Notes under the pieces: generated by a model
What the model was told of the DNA's origin: nothing
Databases searched by the model: none
What the model saw: only the letters and a program-made list of their open reading frames with translations
Shown: piece by piece, positions 1-7,002 of the stretch
Position numbering within the stretch: position 1 is the first letter of the stretch
Layout: each line of letters begins with the position of its first letter
Made by a program: the position numbers and the translations under genes
Assembly: GCA_036986275.1 (NCBI GenBank)
Contig: BTRG01000047.1
Span: 1 to 19,691 of the forward strand
Length of the DNA stretch: 19,691 bases
From: BTRG01 sp036986275
Lineage (GTDB): Bacteria; Pseudomonadota; Gammaproteobacteria; Acidiferrobacterales; SZUA-150
Reading direction: 5' to 3'

Positions 1-182
1 CGGAATATTATGACGGCAAGCGTGGCGGCCTCATCGGGCGCCGCGCCAACTATTTCCAGGTCTGGTCCGCCACCGGCTTGATTGTGGCGCGGGAGATTCT
101 TGAAAATCCGGAAAGCCGCGCTCTGTTCGACCGATGCACCCGGGTTGACCTGGAGGCCCTGTACTGTCCGGTCGTTCTCTAG
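1..182 (+). CDS. GH100-type glycoside hydrolase (neutral/alkaline invertase), C-terminal end only
   Basis: The reading frame is open from base 3 to a TAG at 180-182, giving 59 residues of a protein that starts outside the window. The stretch starting EYYDGKRGGLIGRRANYFQ and continuing with VWSATGLIVAREILENPE closely resembles the end of GH100 invertases, which typically read PEYYD..GR.IGK.AR..QTW..AGFL..K..LENPE. These cytoplasmic enzymes hydrolyse sucrose to glucose and fructose. The catalytic residues lie upstream and cannot be checked. A different (alpha/alpha)6-barrel hydrolase is possible but less likely given this motif. The next stretch, 183-305, has no convincing gene. Confidence 0.72.
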   Translation, partial: EYYDGKRGGLIGRRANYFQVWSATGLIVAREILENPESRALFDRCTRVDLEALYCPVVL

Positions 183-305
183 AAAAGGGGACGGTCAGCC
201 TGTTTCTGGCAACCCCAATGTGGGCGCTGATCCGATTGCTGATCGCAATTTTCGGTAACGATTCAGTCACCGGAGATCTGTTCGGCATGCTGTCATATTC
301 CACTA

Positions 306-872
306 TTGATTTTGCAACAGCAGCATCGGCTAAGCTGGTATTCGAGTGTGCGCGTGTATAACAACATTTTTGATAACAATACGTCTGGGGCAACCGATTG
401 CAGAGGTATATTGGTCGATGGAATTATCGAAAATGGGCAAATGACAGAAATAACCAACAACACGTTTATCGGAAACGACAGGGCAATAGTGATTGAAAAA
501 CACTATGACGCATTAACCAGCATCAACGTGATGAACAACATCATGCAGGGCAATGAACAAGCATTAACTGTAACTTCGTTTAATTACGGAACTTTTGAGC
601 CCGCTGTATTCAACAACCTCACCTATCAGAACGGGATTGATTTCGCCGGCATATCACCCGGCCAACTTGTAGACAATCTAAACGGTGCCCCGTTACTGGT
701 AGCCCCAGCCAGCGGAGACTTTCGCCTAAGCGCTGGTTCGATAGCCATCGACGCAGGCACGGACGCATCGGCACCGCTATCTGATTTCTACGGCTCGCCC
801 AGGCCCGTCGATGGGGACAACAACGGAATACCTACGACTGACATTGGCGCTCACGAGTTTAATCCAATCTAA
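306..872 (+). pseudogene. Right-handed beta-helix protein fragment, 5' end missing
   Basis: The 188-codon open frame (TTG at 306, open upstream to a stop at 240-242) encodes beta-helix rungs such as VYNNIFDNN, ITNNTFIGNDRAIVIE and NVMNNIMQGNEQALTV. It ends with the FRLSAGSIAIDAG and TDIGAHEF motifs that close many secreted parallel beta-helix proteins (pectate-lyase-like fold). There is no signal peptide, no convincing ribosome binding site, and the first 15 residues do not fit the fold. Such proteins are normally much longer, so this is read as the 3' remnant of a secreted carbohydrate-binding or lyase-like gene whose front was lost. A cytoplasmic expressed short protein cannot be excluded. 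Imperfect 17-bp direct repeats lie at the new 5' junction (310-326) and beyond the stop (949-965). Confidence 0.6.
310..326 (+). repeat. Imperfect 17-bp direct repeat, copy 1
   Basis: TTTTGCAACAGCAGCAT recurs at 949-965 as TTTTGCAACAACAGCAT, one mismatch in 17. This copy sits exactly where the beta-helix coding similarity begins; the other lies about 80 bp past its stop. The pair could mark the ends of a rearranged segment or be chance. Confidence 0.4.
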
Positions 873-948
873 TCAGCCTCAAGCGCAATATCTGGAGATC
901 AGTAGATCTCACTCAAAAAGAAGACCCGAGCACGTACGCGGCTACTGG

Positions 949-965
949 TTTTGCAACAACAGCAT
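949..965 (+). repeat. Imperfect 17-bp direct repeat, copy 2
   Basis: Second copy of the repeat at 310-326, same orientation, one mismatch. Together they enclose the beta-helix fragment. Confidence 0.4.
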
Positions 966-1023
966 AGGACTCTGCTCGACCACTGCCCGTGTGCCCCAAT
1001 ATCCGGCTGCACCAATGAGTAGT

Positions 1024-1040
1024 GCGCCCGCTACGGGCGC
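1024..1040. repeat. Perfect 7-bp inverted repeat (hairpin)
   Basis: GCGCCCG and CGGGCGC are separated by three bases. No T-tract follows on either strand, so a terminator role is not supported. It lies inside the decayed region. Confidence 0.4.
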
Positions 1041-1360
1041 GGTGATCTATAGCCACCACCGGTTCGGGCGTGGCGTGGACATCGCTGATCAGGCCAATCC
1101 GGGTAGATAAGGCAGCTCCTCCCGTGGTGTATGTGCCGTTCGAAACCCGCGGTTTTACACCGTCAACAACAACTGGTCGAAGCGGTTTATGGTGCTACCG
1201 CAGACGGTCATGCACTGCTTGAAGTCATAAAGGGAAGGGGGTATTTTCAGGTCTGAAAAATGCGTCTGTCGGAAAACAGCGACAATCTGATGGTGCTGGC
1301 AAGCCAGACTGTCGTGACGTTTAGTTGGCTCAATTTGAATCATTGGCTTTAAAGATAAAA

Positions 1361-1381
1361 ACGTTACGCATAAAGTAACGT
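1361..1381. promoter_or_regulatory. Inverted repeat ACGTTAC-N7-GTAACGT, possible operator
   Basis: Two perfect 7-bp arms with a 7-base spacer form a 21-bp palindrome, a spacing typical of dimeric regulator sites. It sits about 190 bp upstream of the envelope repeat protein, at the edge of an AT-rich stretch with several possible -10 sequences. No regulator gene is adjacent, so the role is inferred from symmetry and position. Confidence 0.35.
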
Positions 1382-1462
1382 CCAATCATGTAGATAGTAA
1401 ATCAGTGTATAAGAATAAAATAAAGCATAAAAACGCTTATCAATGCTTATCTGTCTTCTAAC

Positions 1463-1478
1463 GCCGACACCTGTCGGC
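1463..1478 (+). promoter_or_regulatory. Leader hairpin upstream of the repeat protein
   Basis: GCCGAC-ACCT-GTCGGC forms a 6-bp GC-rich stem with a 4-base loop about 90 bp before the start codon at 1569. It is probably in the transcribed leader. No T-tract follows. Confidence 0.35.
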
Positions 1479-1555
1479 ACCCTGAGACATCTAGCCAAAT
1501 GCAGCAATGCTTTTCTATGCTTGCACAGCAGCAACAAAGCTGATTTATATATTTC

Positions 1556-1564
1556 AGGAAGGAG
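1556..1564 (+). promoter_or_regulatory. Strong Shine-Dalgarno site fixing the start at 1569
   Basis: AGGAAGGAG lies just upstream of the ATG at 1569. This selects the ATG that begins a signal peptide over the upstream in-frame ATG at 1443, which has no such site. Confidence 0.7.
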
Positions 1565-1568
1565 ACTC

Positions 1569-2969
1569 ATGAACAGTAAATTAACAGTCAGTCTGGTAAT
1601 CGCAAGCCTGGCAATACCAATGCAATCGAGCCTGGCGCAACCCGTCGATAAAACCAATACGCTGCCTGACGCAAAGCCGGGGCAGTGCTATGCAAAAGTC
1701 ATGGTGCCGGCAAAATACGAAACCAAGCAGGATAAAGTTCTGGTGCGTGAAGCCGCGCAGAAAATCGAAACCATCCCGGCCAAATATGAGTGGTCGGAAA
1801 AGACAGTCACCACCCAGGCGGCACATACAAAACTGGTGCCCGAGCCCGCAAAATATAAAAAGATTGTCGAGAAAATAGAGACCAGCCCAGCGATGAATAT
1901 CTGGGTCACGAACTTTAAAAAGAATGCCAAACCCGTCAGTCCGGGTATGCTGGTTGCCGCGAAAGAAAGCCTGGGCATTGCGATTGAGCAAGCAGTACCG
2001 GGCATGTGTTTCAAGGAATATTACACACCGGTGCAGTTCAGGAACGAAACTGAGGAGATCGTGGTAAAGGCGGCTTCGGAAAAGGTTGCCAGCATTCCAG
2101 CCGAGTATGAAACCATAGAAGAAAAGGTTATGGTCAAGGAACCTTCAAAGAAGATTATCGAAGTTCCGGTCACCTATGAAACGGTTTCCGAAAAAGTGCT
2201 GATTGAACCGGTAAAAACGGTCTGGAAGAAAGGCAAAGGGCCGATAGAGAAGATCGACAACACGACCGGTGAAATCATGTGCCTGGTGGAGATTCCGGCG
2301 AAGTACAAGACGGTGAAAAAGCAGGTTATCAAATCGGCTGCTACTATCAAGGAAGTTGAGATAGCGGCTGTGTACCAGACTGTCAAGGTGCGCAAGTTGA
2401 TTTCGCCCGAAAAGGAAAAACGCACCAAGGTCCCTGCCACTTACAAGCAGATCACCAAGCGTAAGAAAGTCGCCGATGCCCGCTTTGCCTGGTATGCAGT
2501 CCACGAGGTCAAGAATCCGGATGGCGCTCCGACGGGGTCGCAGATTTGCCTGAAGGAGGTTCCCGCAAAACACCAGACCGTCACCAGGCTGGTGGTTAGC
2601 AAGCAGGCAGGTTTTGCCAAACAGGAGCTGCCTGCGGGGACTGAAACTGTCAAGGTGCGCAAGCTGGTCTCTGATGCCAGCGAAAAACGCAGCGCGATTC
2701 CAGCCGAGTACAAGACTGTTACCAAACGCGCCAAGGTGAGCGGCGAAAGCCTGGAATGGCGACAGGTGTTGTGTGAAACCAATATGACAAAGGATATTGC
2801 CATGCGCGTGCAGCAGGCACTGAAAGACGCGGGTTACGATGTTGGCGCAGTCGATGGGATTCCGGGTGGCGCGACACTGCGCGCAGTGAATGAATATCAG
2901 CGTAAAAAAGGATTGCCGACCGGTGGTCTGACGATTCGTACGCTGGAGTCGCTTGGTGTCCGTATTTAA
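1569..2969 (+). CDS. Secreted envelope protein: four Cys...Trp repeat units plus peptidoglycan-binding domain
   Basis: This 466-residue protein starts with a signal peptide probably cleaved after SLA (residue 23). Next come four units of about 90 residues. Each starts at a cysteine (C40, C147, C238, C327) and reaches a tryptophan 70-72 residues later (W112, W219, W308, W397). Within a unit there are three shorter repeats around a (V/I)PA.Y.TV motif followed by Lys/Glu-rich beta-like segments. A fifth cysteine, C402, opens a C-terminal PG_binding_1-like domain (about 405-466, VQQALKDAGYDVGAVDG and LRAVNEYQRKKGL). The layout suggests an elongated periplasmic or outer-membrane-associated rod bound to the cell wall. 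I know no named function for this repeat. It is a single gene with its own ribosome binding site; the hairpin at 3042-3071 may terminate it. Confidence 0.85.
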   Translation: MNSKLTVSLVIASLAIPMQSSLAQPVDKTNTLPDAKPGQCYAKVMVPAKYETKQDKVLVREAAQKIETIPAKYEWSEKTVTTQAAHTKLVPEPAKYKKIVEKIETSPAMNIWVTNFKKNAKPVSPGMLVAAKESLGIAIEQAVPGMCFKEYYTPVQFRNETEEIVVKAASEKVASIPAEYETIEEKVMVKEPSKKIIEVPVTYETVSEKVLIEPVKTVWKKGKGPIEKIDNTTGEIMCLVEIPAKYKTVKKQVIKSAATIKEVEIAAVYQTVKVRKLISPEKEKRTKVPATYKQITKRKKVADARFAWYAVHEVKNPDGAPTGSQICLKEVPAKHQTVTRLVVSKQAGFAKQELPAGTETVKVRKLVSDASEKRSAIPAEYKTVTKRAKVSGESLEWRQVLCETNMTKDIAMRVQQALKDAGYDVGAVDGIPGGATLRAVNEYQRKKGLPTGGLTIRTLESLGVRI

Positions 2970-3041
2970 CGCAAAAAACCAAACCTCTGTAATGGCTCCT
3001 CAGGAGACTGTGTGAAAACCAGTTCTCCACAGCCGGTTTCC

Positions 3042-3071
3042 AATAGCCCTGCTCGAAAGAGCGGGGCTATT
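3042..3071. terminator. Strong hairpin, likely bidirectional terminator
   Basis: AATAGCCC-T-GCTC, loop GAAA, GAGC-G-GGGCTATT forms a near-perfect 13-bp stem. It lies 70 bp after the repeat protein on the plus strand and 40 bp after the transposase fragment on the minus strand. Flanking T runs are weak, so efficiency is uncertain. Since it lies inside the IS end it may have been brought by the element. Confidence 0.55.
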
Positions 3072-3109
3072 GTATTTATGGCAATCGTTTTTCTGGGCGT
3101 GCAAGCCTG

Positions 3110-3340
3110 CTACGCCAATGCAGCCAGGAGAGCAGGAACACCTTCCCGATTCATTGTGCGTTTTAAGTTGTAACTCAGTACGCCCAGGCTCATCTCCGAT
3201 CTGGCGCCCTCTATTCCCCAACAAAGAAAACGCCGAAAACCCATTATTTGTTTGAGTATCGCAAACGGTCGTTCCACGATGGCCATGCGCTGTCGCATCA
3301 ATGCGGGATTCTGATTCAATCGGGCCTCACAAGGTACCGG
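3110..3340 (-). pseudogene. IS1182-family transposase, C-terminal remnant
   Basis: Open from a stop at 3341-3343 to the TAA-side end at 3110, the frame contains RMAIVERPFAILKQIMGF and ARSEMSLGVLSYNLKR. These match the end of IS1182-type DDE transposases (typically VEHPFGT.K..MG followed by EM.L.VL.YN.KR). This is the segment carrying the last catalytic glutamate region; the catalytic aspartates upstream are missing. It cannot be active. It sits between the inverted ends at 3003 and 3414. Confidence 0.75.
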
Positions 3341-3456
3341 TCAATCAAATGGTCAATTCGTTGTCGTTGTTCAGGCAGTTGCGCCCGCCTTGAGGCTGTT
3401 TCCACACAGTCTCCGAAGTCACCGTTTCCGTAACATTGACTTCCAGGAATTCCCGC

Positions 3457-4299
3457 TCAGCAGGGTCCGGCATCGCAGATATTGTTGCCCAGGTTCGTAC
3501 CCGTCGGGATCGTTCCGTTGTTGTCGAAGACGTTGCTTCGGAATACGGCGTCAGCACCGGTGATCGACGAGGCGTTTGCGGTGAAGCTGCTGTTTATCAC
3601 GAGTGCCCGTCCCCCGATGCTCGACCGCAGCGCTTCACCATTCTGGTAAAATACGCTATCGCTCAGGACGCCGTTCGGCAAGTAGATGCCCTGATTGTTC
3701 CGCTCAAATACACTGTTTCGAATCGTAAATCGGCTGTTCCTGTTTTGCCCGCTTACTCCCCGGAAGCCCGTCGATACGATGCTGTCCGTCATGATCAATC
3801 CAGTTCCCATTGCGTTGATGCCCGTGCTGTTTTCGCGGGCGGCGATTTCATCCACGCGCAAGGTGAGACTGGTTGCTGTATTGATTCCGATGGAGAAGCC
3901 GCGTACGGTCCCGTTGCGCACAGAGTCAACCCCGTCAATCCCGAAGCCCGCCGCGCCGGAACAACTGACACTCACGAGCTGGTTCGATACATTATCGATC
4001 GTGGCTGAACAGGATCCACCTCCTGCTACCTCGAAACCGTTGAGGTCGAGTTGAACACCGGCCACGGTGGCCACGATGGCACCCCCGTTGCTGGCTACGC
4101 TGAGGTTGCCGGTGAGCAGGTAGCTCCCCGCTGTAGTGATGGTAACCGGAAATCCCGGCCCATCCCCGGTAAAGCAACCGCCACTCACGGCACAGGCCTG
4201 GTTGATTTCGAGCAGGCCATCGGACGCATGTACGCCGGCAGCACAAAGGAGGCCGGCCGCAAGGATGGCTGCCCGACAGGTGGGTAATGGATCAGACAT
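3457..4299 (-). CDS. Secreted right-handed beta-helix protein
   Basis: This is a 280-residue protein. An N-terminal signal peptide (hydrophobic AAILAAGLLCAAG, likely cleavage after VHA at residue 25) precedes a run of beta-helix rungs. These include SYLLTGNLSV, TVAGVQLDLNGFEVAG, FTIRNSVFERNNQGIYL and FRSNVFDNN. A conserved-looking GSY.LTGNL entry strand and the VQLDLNGF motif are common in secreted proteins of this fold. ATG at 4297-4299 is preceded by GGAGAA at a good distance. Several cysteines, including the final residue, suggest disulphides. It begins 42 bp after the dockerin-like gene and is probably cotranscribed with it. The fold often binds or cleaves polysaccharide, but no catalytic set is recognisable, so activity is open. 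Confidence 0.8.
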   Translation of the reverse strand: MSDPLPTCRAAILAAGLLCAAGVHASDGLLEINQACAVSGGCFTGDGPGFPVTITTAGSYLLTGNLSVASNGGAIVATVAGVQLDLNGFEVAGGGSCSATIDNVSNQLVSVSCSGAAGFGIDGVDSVRNGTVRGFSIGINTATSLTLRVDEIAARENSTGINAMGTGLIMTDSIVSTGFRGVSGQNRNSRFTIRNSVFERNNQGIYLPNGVLSDSVFYQNGEALRSSIGGRALVINSSFTANASSITGADAVFRSNVFDNNGTIPTGTNLGNNICDAGPC

Positions 4300-4341
4300 G
4301 TTATGTTCTCCTTATTAGTTAGTATGGTGCAGCCTGGTAGC

Positions 4342-5370
4342 TCAGGGTGCCTGGCTCGACGGGCCGGGAGGACCAAAGAACATCTGTTTCTGGATGGCAA
4401 GGTCGGCAAAATCCACCCGTGAATCGCCATTGAGATCGGCATCTGCATCGGTGGTGAAAAACACGCTTTTCAATTCGGCCAGATCGGCAAAGTCGATCTT
4501 CAGATCATTGTTCAAATCCGGGTCACAGCGGTTGCCGAAGCCATCGGCATTGGTGTCGCGCTGGTCCGGGTTCGAATGCAGGATGCAATTGTCGGCGGTA
4601 TCCAGGATGCCGTCGTTGTCACTGTCACCCACCAGCGACAGCGCATCGAGGTCGGCGGCAGACCAGTCGGCGTGCAGAGCATCCCCGTCGTACTCCAGGG
4701 CCCACCCGGTGGTGCCAGGATCGTAGCGCAGCATGTCCTCGTCGGCGAAATCGACACCACCCAGTGTGCCGCCGGTATCGAAGGAGACGTACACCACGCC
4801 GTTCGCAGCCACGTCCGCAGCATCCAGATCCATGGCGATGGGTACGCCCGCCAGCGCGCTGTCGAAATAGCGCACGAAACCGGTCGGCATGACCTGTACC
4901 AGGTCGGCATCATCGAAGGTCTCACCGGAAAGCAGAACAGTGGTGTTGAAGGACAAAAACAGGTCGGTGCCGTCGCTGGCCAGGGCATCGACCCAGGCGC
5001 CCGGGGGTACCCCTTGCGCGCGGGCATCGAATTCCAGCGTGTAGTTACTGCCGTCGAAACGCGCCACGTCGCCGCGTCGCAGGGTGATGCCTCCCAGTGT
5101 CAGCGTGGTATCGAAGGCCATGAGCCGATCACCGGCAGGGAACCGGTAATACGCGGTGAGGTCTGCGCCGTCGGGCAGAGTGCCGACATCGGCCGGCACG
5201 ATCCCGCCGGCCTGGTCATCGACCACCACGCCTTCATCGGCCACGATTTCGCTGCCGAGTTGTAGTGTGATATCAGGAGACAGGCTGATCGGCTGGGCGG
5301 ATGCAACGGCCGGGACAACCAGTAGATACAGCAAGCGCCAGTGGCGCACATTTTTACCGTGTGTGTTCAT
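4342..5370 (-). CDS. Secreted protein with thrombospondin type 3 and dockerin-like calcium loops
   Basis: This 342-residue protein has a signal peptide ending ASA (residue 25). The middle (about 26-245) is an acidic region with two or more repeated blocks of the type LTAYYRFPAGDRLMAFDTT / LFLSFNTTVLLSGETFDDADL / VVYVSFDTGGTLGGVDFADED. Residues 249-283 carry a thrombospondin type 3 signature (DSDNDGILDTADNC, NPDQRDTNADG, ending CD). Residues 284-332 hold two EF-hand-like dockerin repeats, DLNNDLKIDFADLAELK and DLNGDSRVDFADLAIQK. Both signatures bind calcium. A GGAG site precedes the ATG. It is the first gene of a two-gene minus-strand unit with the beta-helix protein. The C-terminus has no recognised sorting signal. 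No cohesin partner is in this window, so a cellulosome role should not be assumed. Confidence 0.82.
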   Translation of the reverse strand: MNTHGKNVRHWRLLYLLVVPAVASAQPISLSPDITLQLGSEIVADEGVVVDDQAGGIVPADVGTLPDGADLTAYYRFPAGDRLMAFDTTLTLGGITLRRGDVARFDGSNYTLEFDARAQGVPPGAWVDALASDGTDLFLSFNTTVLLSGETFDDADLVQVMPTGFVRYFDSALAGVPIAMDLDAADVAANGVVYVSFDTGGTLGGVDFADEDMLRYDPGTTGWALEYDGDALHADWSAADLDALSLVGDSDNDGILDTADNCILHSNPDQRDTNADGFGNRCDPDLNNDLKIDFADLAELKSVFFTTDADADLNGDSRVDFADLAIQKQMFFGPPGPSSQAP

Positions 5371-5645
5371 CGGGCTCCTTTGGTCACGTGTAGGTTGTTG
5401 CCCCGTGTTGTCGTTTCTGACTGGTTGTGCGCGTCAGGAACCTGGAGAGTTCCCTGCTGCCACCATACGTCACCCACCGGGTAATAGTATGCGGAGAGCA
5501 CTTACAATTGATTTACACATCCTCATAGACGAACGCCCGGAATGGGTCGAACTCAGCATATCGCTCGTACTGCAGTTGGAGTCTACCTGATGCACACTTA
5601 CAGATGGCTTACAGAAAATGAATGAATGACCGGAACGGGTCCAGG
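5371..5645. other. Non-coding region upstream of the dockerin-like gene
   Basis: No supported gene. It contains a 5-bp inverted repeat, GGAAC-N7-GTTCC (5437-5453), about 70 bp upstream of the minus-strand start, which could be an operator. A TACTAT-like -10 occurs on the minus strand near 5487, but I could not pair it with a good -35. Confidence 0.35.
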
Positions 5646-5776
5646 CTGTGTGAAAACTCACGAACGATGTAACAGCTCAAAATATTGGCGTCACAGGAAG
5701 CCGCATATTGAACGAACTCCGTTTCCGAATGGTTTTGGTACCCCTGAAATTTTGCTAATTTTGAGTTTTCACACAG
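5646..5776. mobile_element. 131-bp MITE-like element with 15-bp perfect inverted ends
   Basis: CTGTGTGAAAACTCA (5646-5660) and its exact reverse complement TGAGTTTTCACACAG (5762-5776) bound a 131-bp AT-leaning segment with no coding capacity. The ends share the CTGTGTGRAAAC core with the IS1182-like element at 3003-3414. This suggests a non-autonomous derivative mobilised by such a transposase. No convincing target duplication is visible. It lies between the dockerin-like gene and the ParA-like gene. Confidence 0.65.
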
Positions 5777-5830
5777 TCTGTCAGGGAGCCATTTATTTTT
5801 GATCCGAGCCCGGGAATAAAAGGGTGCCGA

Positions 5831-6535
5831 TTACACACGTACACGGTCAAAGTTTACAACATTCTCTGGTCTGGCTGCCGGCTGATCCGCATCTGGATTC
5901 AGCCAGTTTAGTATTGGCTCGAATTCTTCTCGTTCCTTTGCGACATCTTTTTCATCCATTTCAAAAATACCTGTTCCCTGTTCCGCCGCCAGAATGTATT
6001 GGTCGGAGTCGGAAATCTTTGTCAGGAATGGCAGGCTTAAGACCTGTAAAAAGCGTTCCAAAGGTTCATAAATCGGCATGGTTTTGCGTACCCGGTTGGC
6101 GACCACAGCAACATTCGTTTTCTGTTTGCGGATTCCGCCTTTGAGCAACAGGTCCTTGATGAAATAGGCGGTAGCGTGAATGTCGATAGTAGAAGGGGCG
6201 ACGGGGATGAGAATGAAATCGGTTTTTTTAACCATCTCCTGTAACAGCACGCCGTCCACGCCGGCAGGTGCATCGATAATCAGTTTTTCGGTGTTTTCCG
6301 GAACATACATCTGCAGACTGCGCATCAGAGTACCTTTCTGGGTGGCGGCGTCGGCGGCGTGGATAGTGTTTGCACCCTTGGAACGTATTTTCAGCCAATG
6401 CAAACTTGATCCCTGGGGATCATAATCCATGATTGCGGTTTTTTTGTTTGCGCTGGCAAAATAACTCGCGATGGTGGTTGCCAGCGTCGTTTTGCCGCTA
6501 CCGCCTTTTGAATTGATAATCAATATTGTCTGCAT
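5831..6535 (-). CDS. Orphan ParA/MinD-like P-loop ATPase
   Basis: This 234-residue protein belongs to the deviant Walker A ATPases that position DNA or protein cargo. It begins MQTILIINSKGGSGKTT, with the signature lysine at residue 10 and the P-loop at 10-17. A DYDPQGSS Walker A' motif lies near 37-44 and LIIDAPAG (Walker B-like) near 85-92. NRVRK at 147-151 suits nucleotide or base contact. The upstream in-frame GTG/ATG codons are rejected because the fold starts at this ATG (6533-6535), preceded by a weak AAGAAAG. There is no parB, parS-like array or MinC/MinE neighbour, so a chromosome partition role is not supported. It may be a housekeeping orphan of the kind that positions other cell structures. 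It is transcribed towards the MITE at 5646-5776. Confidence 0.88.
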   Translation of the reverse strand: MQTILIINSKGGSGKTTLATTIASYFASANKKTAIMDYDPQGSSLHWLKIRSKGANTIHAADAATQKGTLMRSLQMYVPENTEKLIIDAPAGVDGVLLQEMVKKTDFILIPVAPSTIDIHATAYFIKDLLLKGGIRKQKTNVAVVANRVRKTMPIYEPLERFLQVLSLPFLTKISDSDQYILAAEQGTGIFEMDEKDVAKEREEFEPILNWLNPDADQPAARPENVVNFDRVRV

Positions 6536-7002
6536 AGCTGGTCTTTCTTGTCGCCTGGGGTGACCGGATTGCCCGGCTGCTAACAGTTTTAACGGTAAAA
6601 GAGAGCGAACGTTTATGGTTGCATGGGAGGGATGTGACACAGTTCGCAAACAGATCCTGTAAATTAGTACTAAAGGGTCGGGTTAGCGTATTTACCTCGG
6701 TCAGGATGGCGAATAGCGGGTACTGCTGAACTGTTTTCAACAGTGTATCGTATGCAGCCTGGCAAAAGCGCGTGAGGCCTAAAAAAGGGGGCGGCAGAGG
6801 GTCAGCACCCACAGGAGCGGTCTTCTGACCGCGCAGGGTGTCACAAACAATCGCCTCAGAGAGCGGTGCTACGGGAGGGGTAGGGGTACTACAGGTGCGT
6901 AATTCACACCATTTCAGGTCCAGCCATCAATAAAGAGATACAATACCCGGCGCACCCGAGTGCAAAAAAATCCATACATGGTTTAACAGGCACATACCAG
7001 AC
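6536..7002. other. 467-bp intergenic region between ParA-like and pyk
   Basis: No coding sequence is supported. It separates two divergent genes and should hold both promoters. A TACAAT-like -10 near 6938 could serve pyk, but no good -35 matches it. It also contains a hairpin, ACTGTT-TTC-AACAGT (6730-6744), a REP-like palindrome (6811-6837) and a G-rich run (about 6865-6892). pyk itself has no strong Shine-Dalgarno sequence. Confidence 0.45.
6811..6837. repeat. REP-like palindrome
   Basis: ACAGGAGCGGTC-TTCT-GACCGCGCAGG has a perfect 6-bp stem (6817-6822 with 6827-6832). It resembles the repetitive extragenic palindromes of the GTAGGAGCGG...CCGCGA kind found in many gammaproteobacteria. There is no T-tract, so it is probably not a terminator. 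Confidence 0.5.

Larger units (their letters stand above)
873..1568. other. Gene-poor 0.7-kb stretch with degenerate coding and small hairpins
   Basis: No open frame here has a ribosome binding site or a recognisable family. A short frame around 1160-1254 reads protein-like (LVEAVYGATADGHALLEVI) before a stop, suggesting a decayed gene. From about 1350 the DNA becomes AT-rich and probably holds the promoter and leader of the gene at 1569, including two inverted repeats listed separately. Confidence 0.5.
3003..3414. mobile_element. Internally deleted IS1182-like element with inverted ends
   Basis: GGAGACTGTGTG at 3003-3014 is repeated exactly in inverse orientation at 3403-3414, and similarity continues inward (GAAAACCAG against GGAAACAGC). 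Between these ends lies only the C-terminal coding piece of a DDE transposase on the minus strand. A full IS1182-family element is around 1.5-2 kb, so most of the transposase has been deleted. Related ends occur at 5646-5776. No clear target duplication was seen, though the left flank CTCCTCAGGAG is palindromic. Confidence 0.65.

Noticed and set aside
183..305. AAAAGGGGACGGTCAGCCTG phrase resembling sequences seen near REP-associated transposases
   Set aside because: There is no transposase nearby and the match is short; not enough to call an element.
31..393. 120-residue open frame on the minus strand
   Set aside because: It overlaps the GH100 coding end antisense, has no family resemblance and no ribosome binding site.
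811..1110. 99-residue open frame on the plus strand
   Set aside because: It overlaps the beta-helix end in another frame, and its composition is not protein-like beyond a short stretch.
3436..4054. Open frames on the plus strand opposite the beta-helix gene
   Set aside because: They are antisense shadows; the minus strand has a signal peptide, a ribosome binding site and fold-consistent repeats.
4576..5265. 229-residue open frame antisense to the dockerin-like gene
   Set aside because: Its length comes from high GC and the lack of stops opposite Asp/Gly-rich codons; it has no start signals or family match.
6498..6812. 104-residue open frame on the minus strand upstream of the ParA-like gene
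   Set aside because: It overlaps the ParA start in another frame and shows no coding signature.
6865..6892. G-rich run as a possible G-quadruplex
   Set aside because: Only three runs of three or more G are present with one shorter run; too weak to claim.
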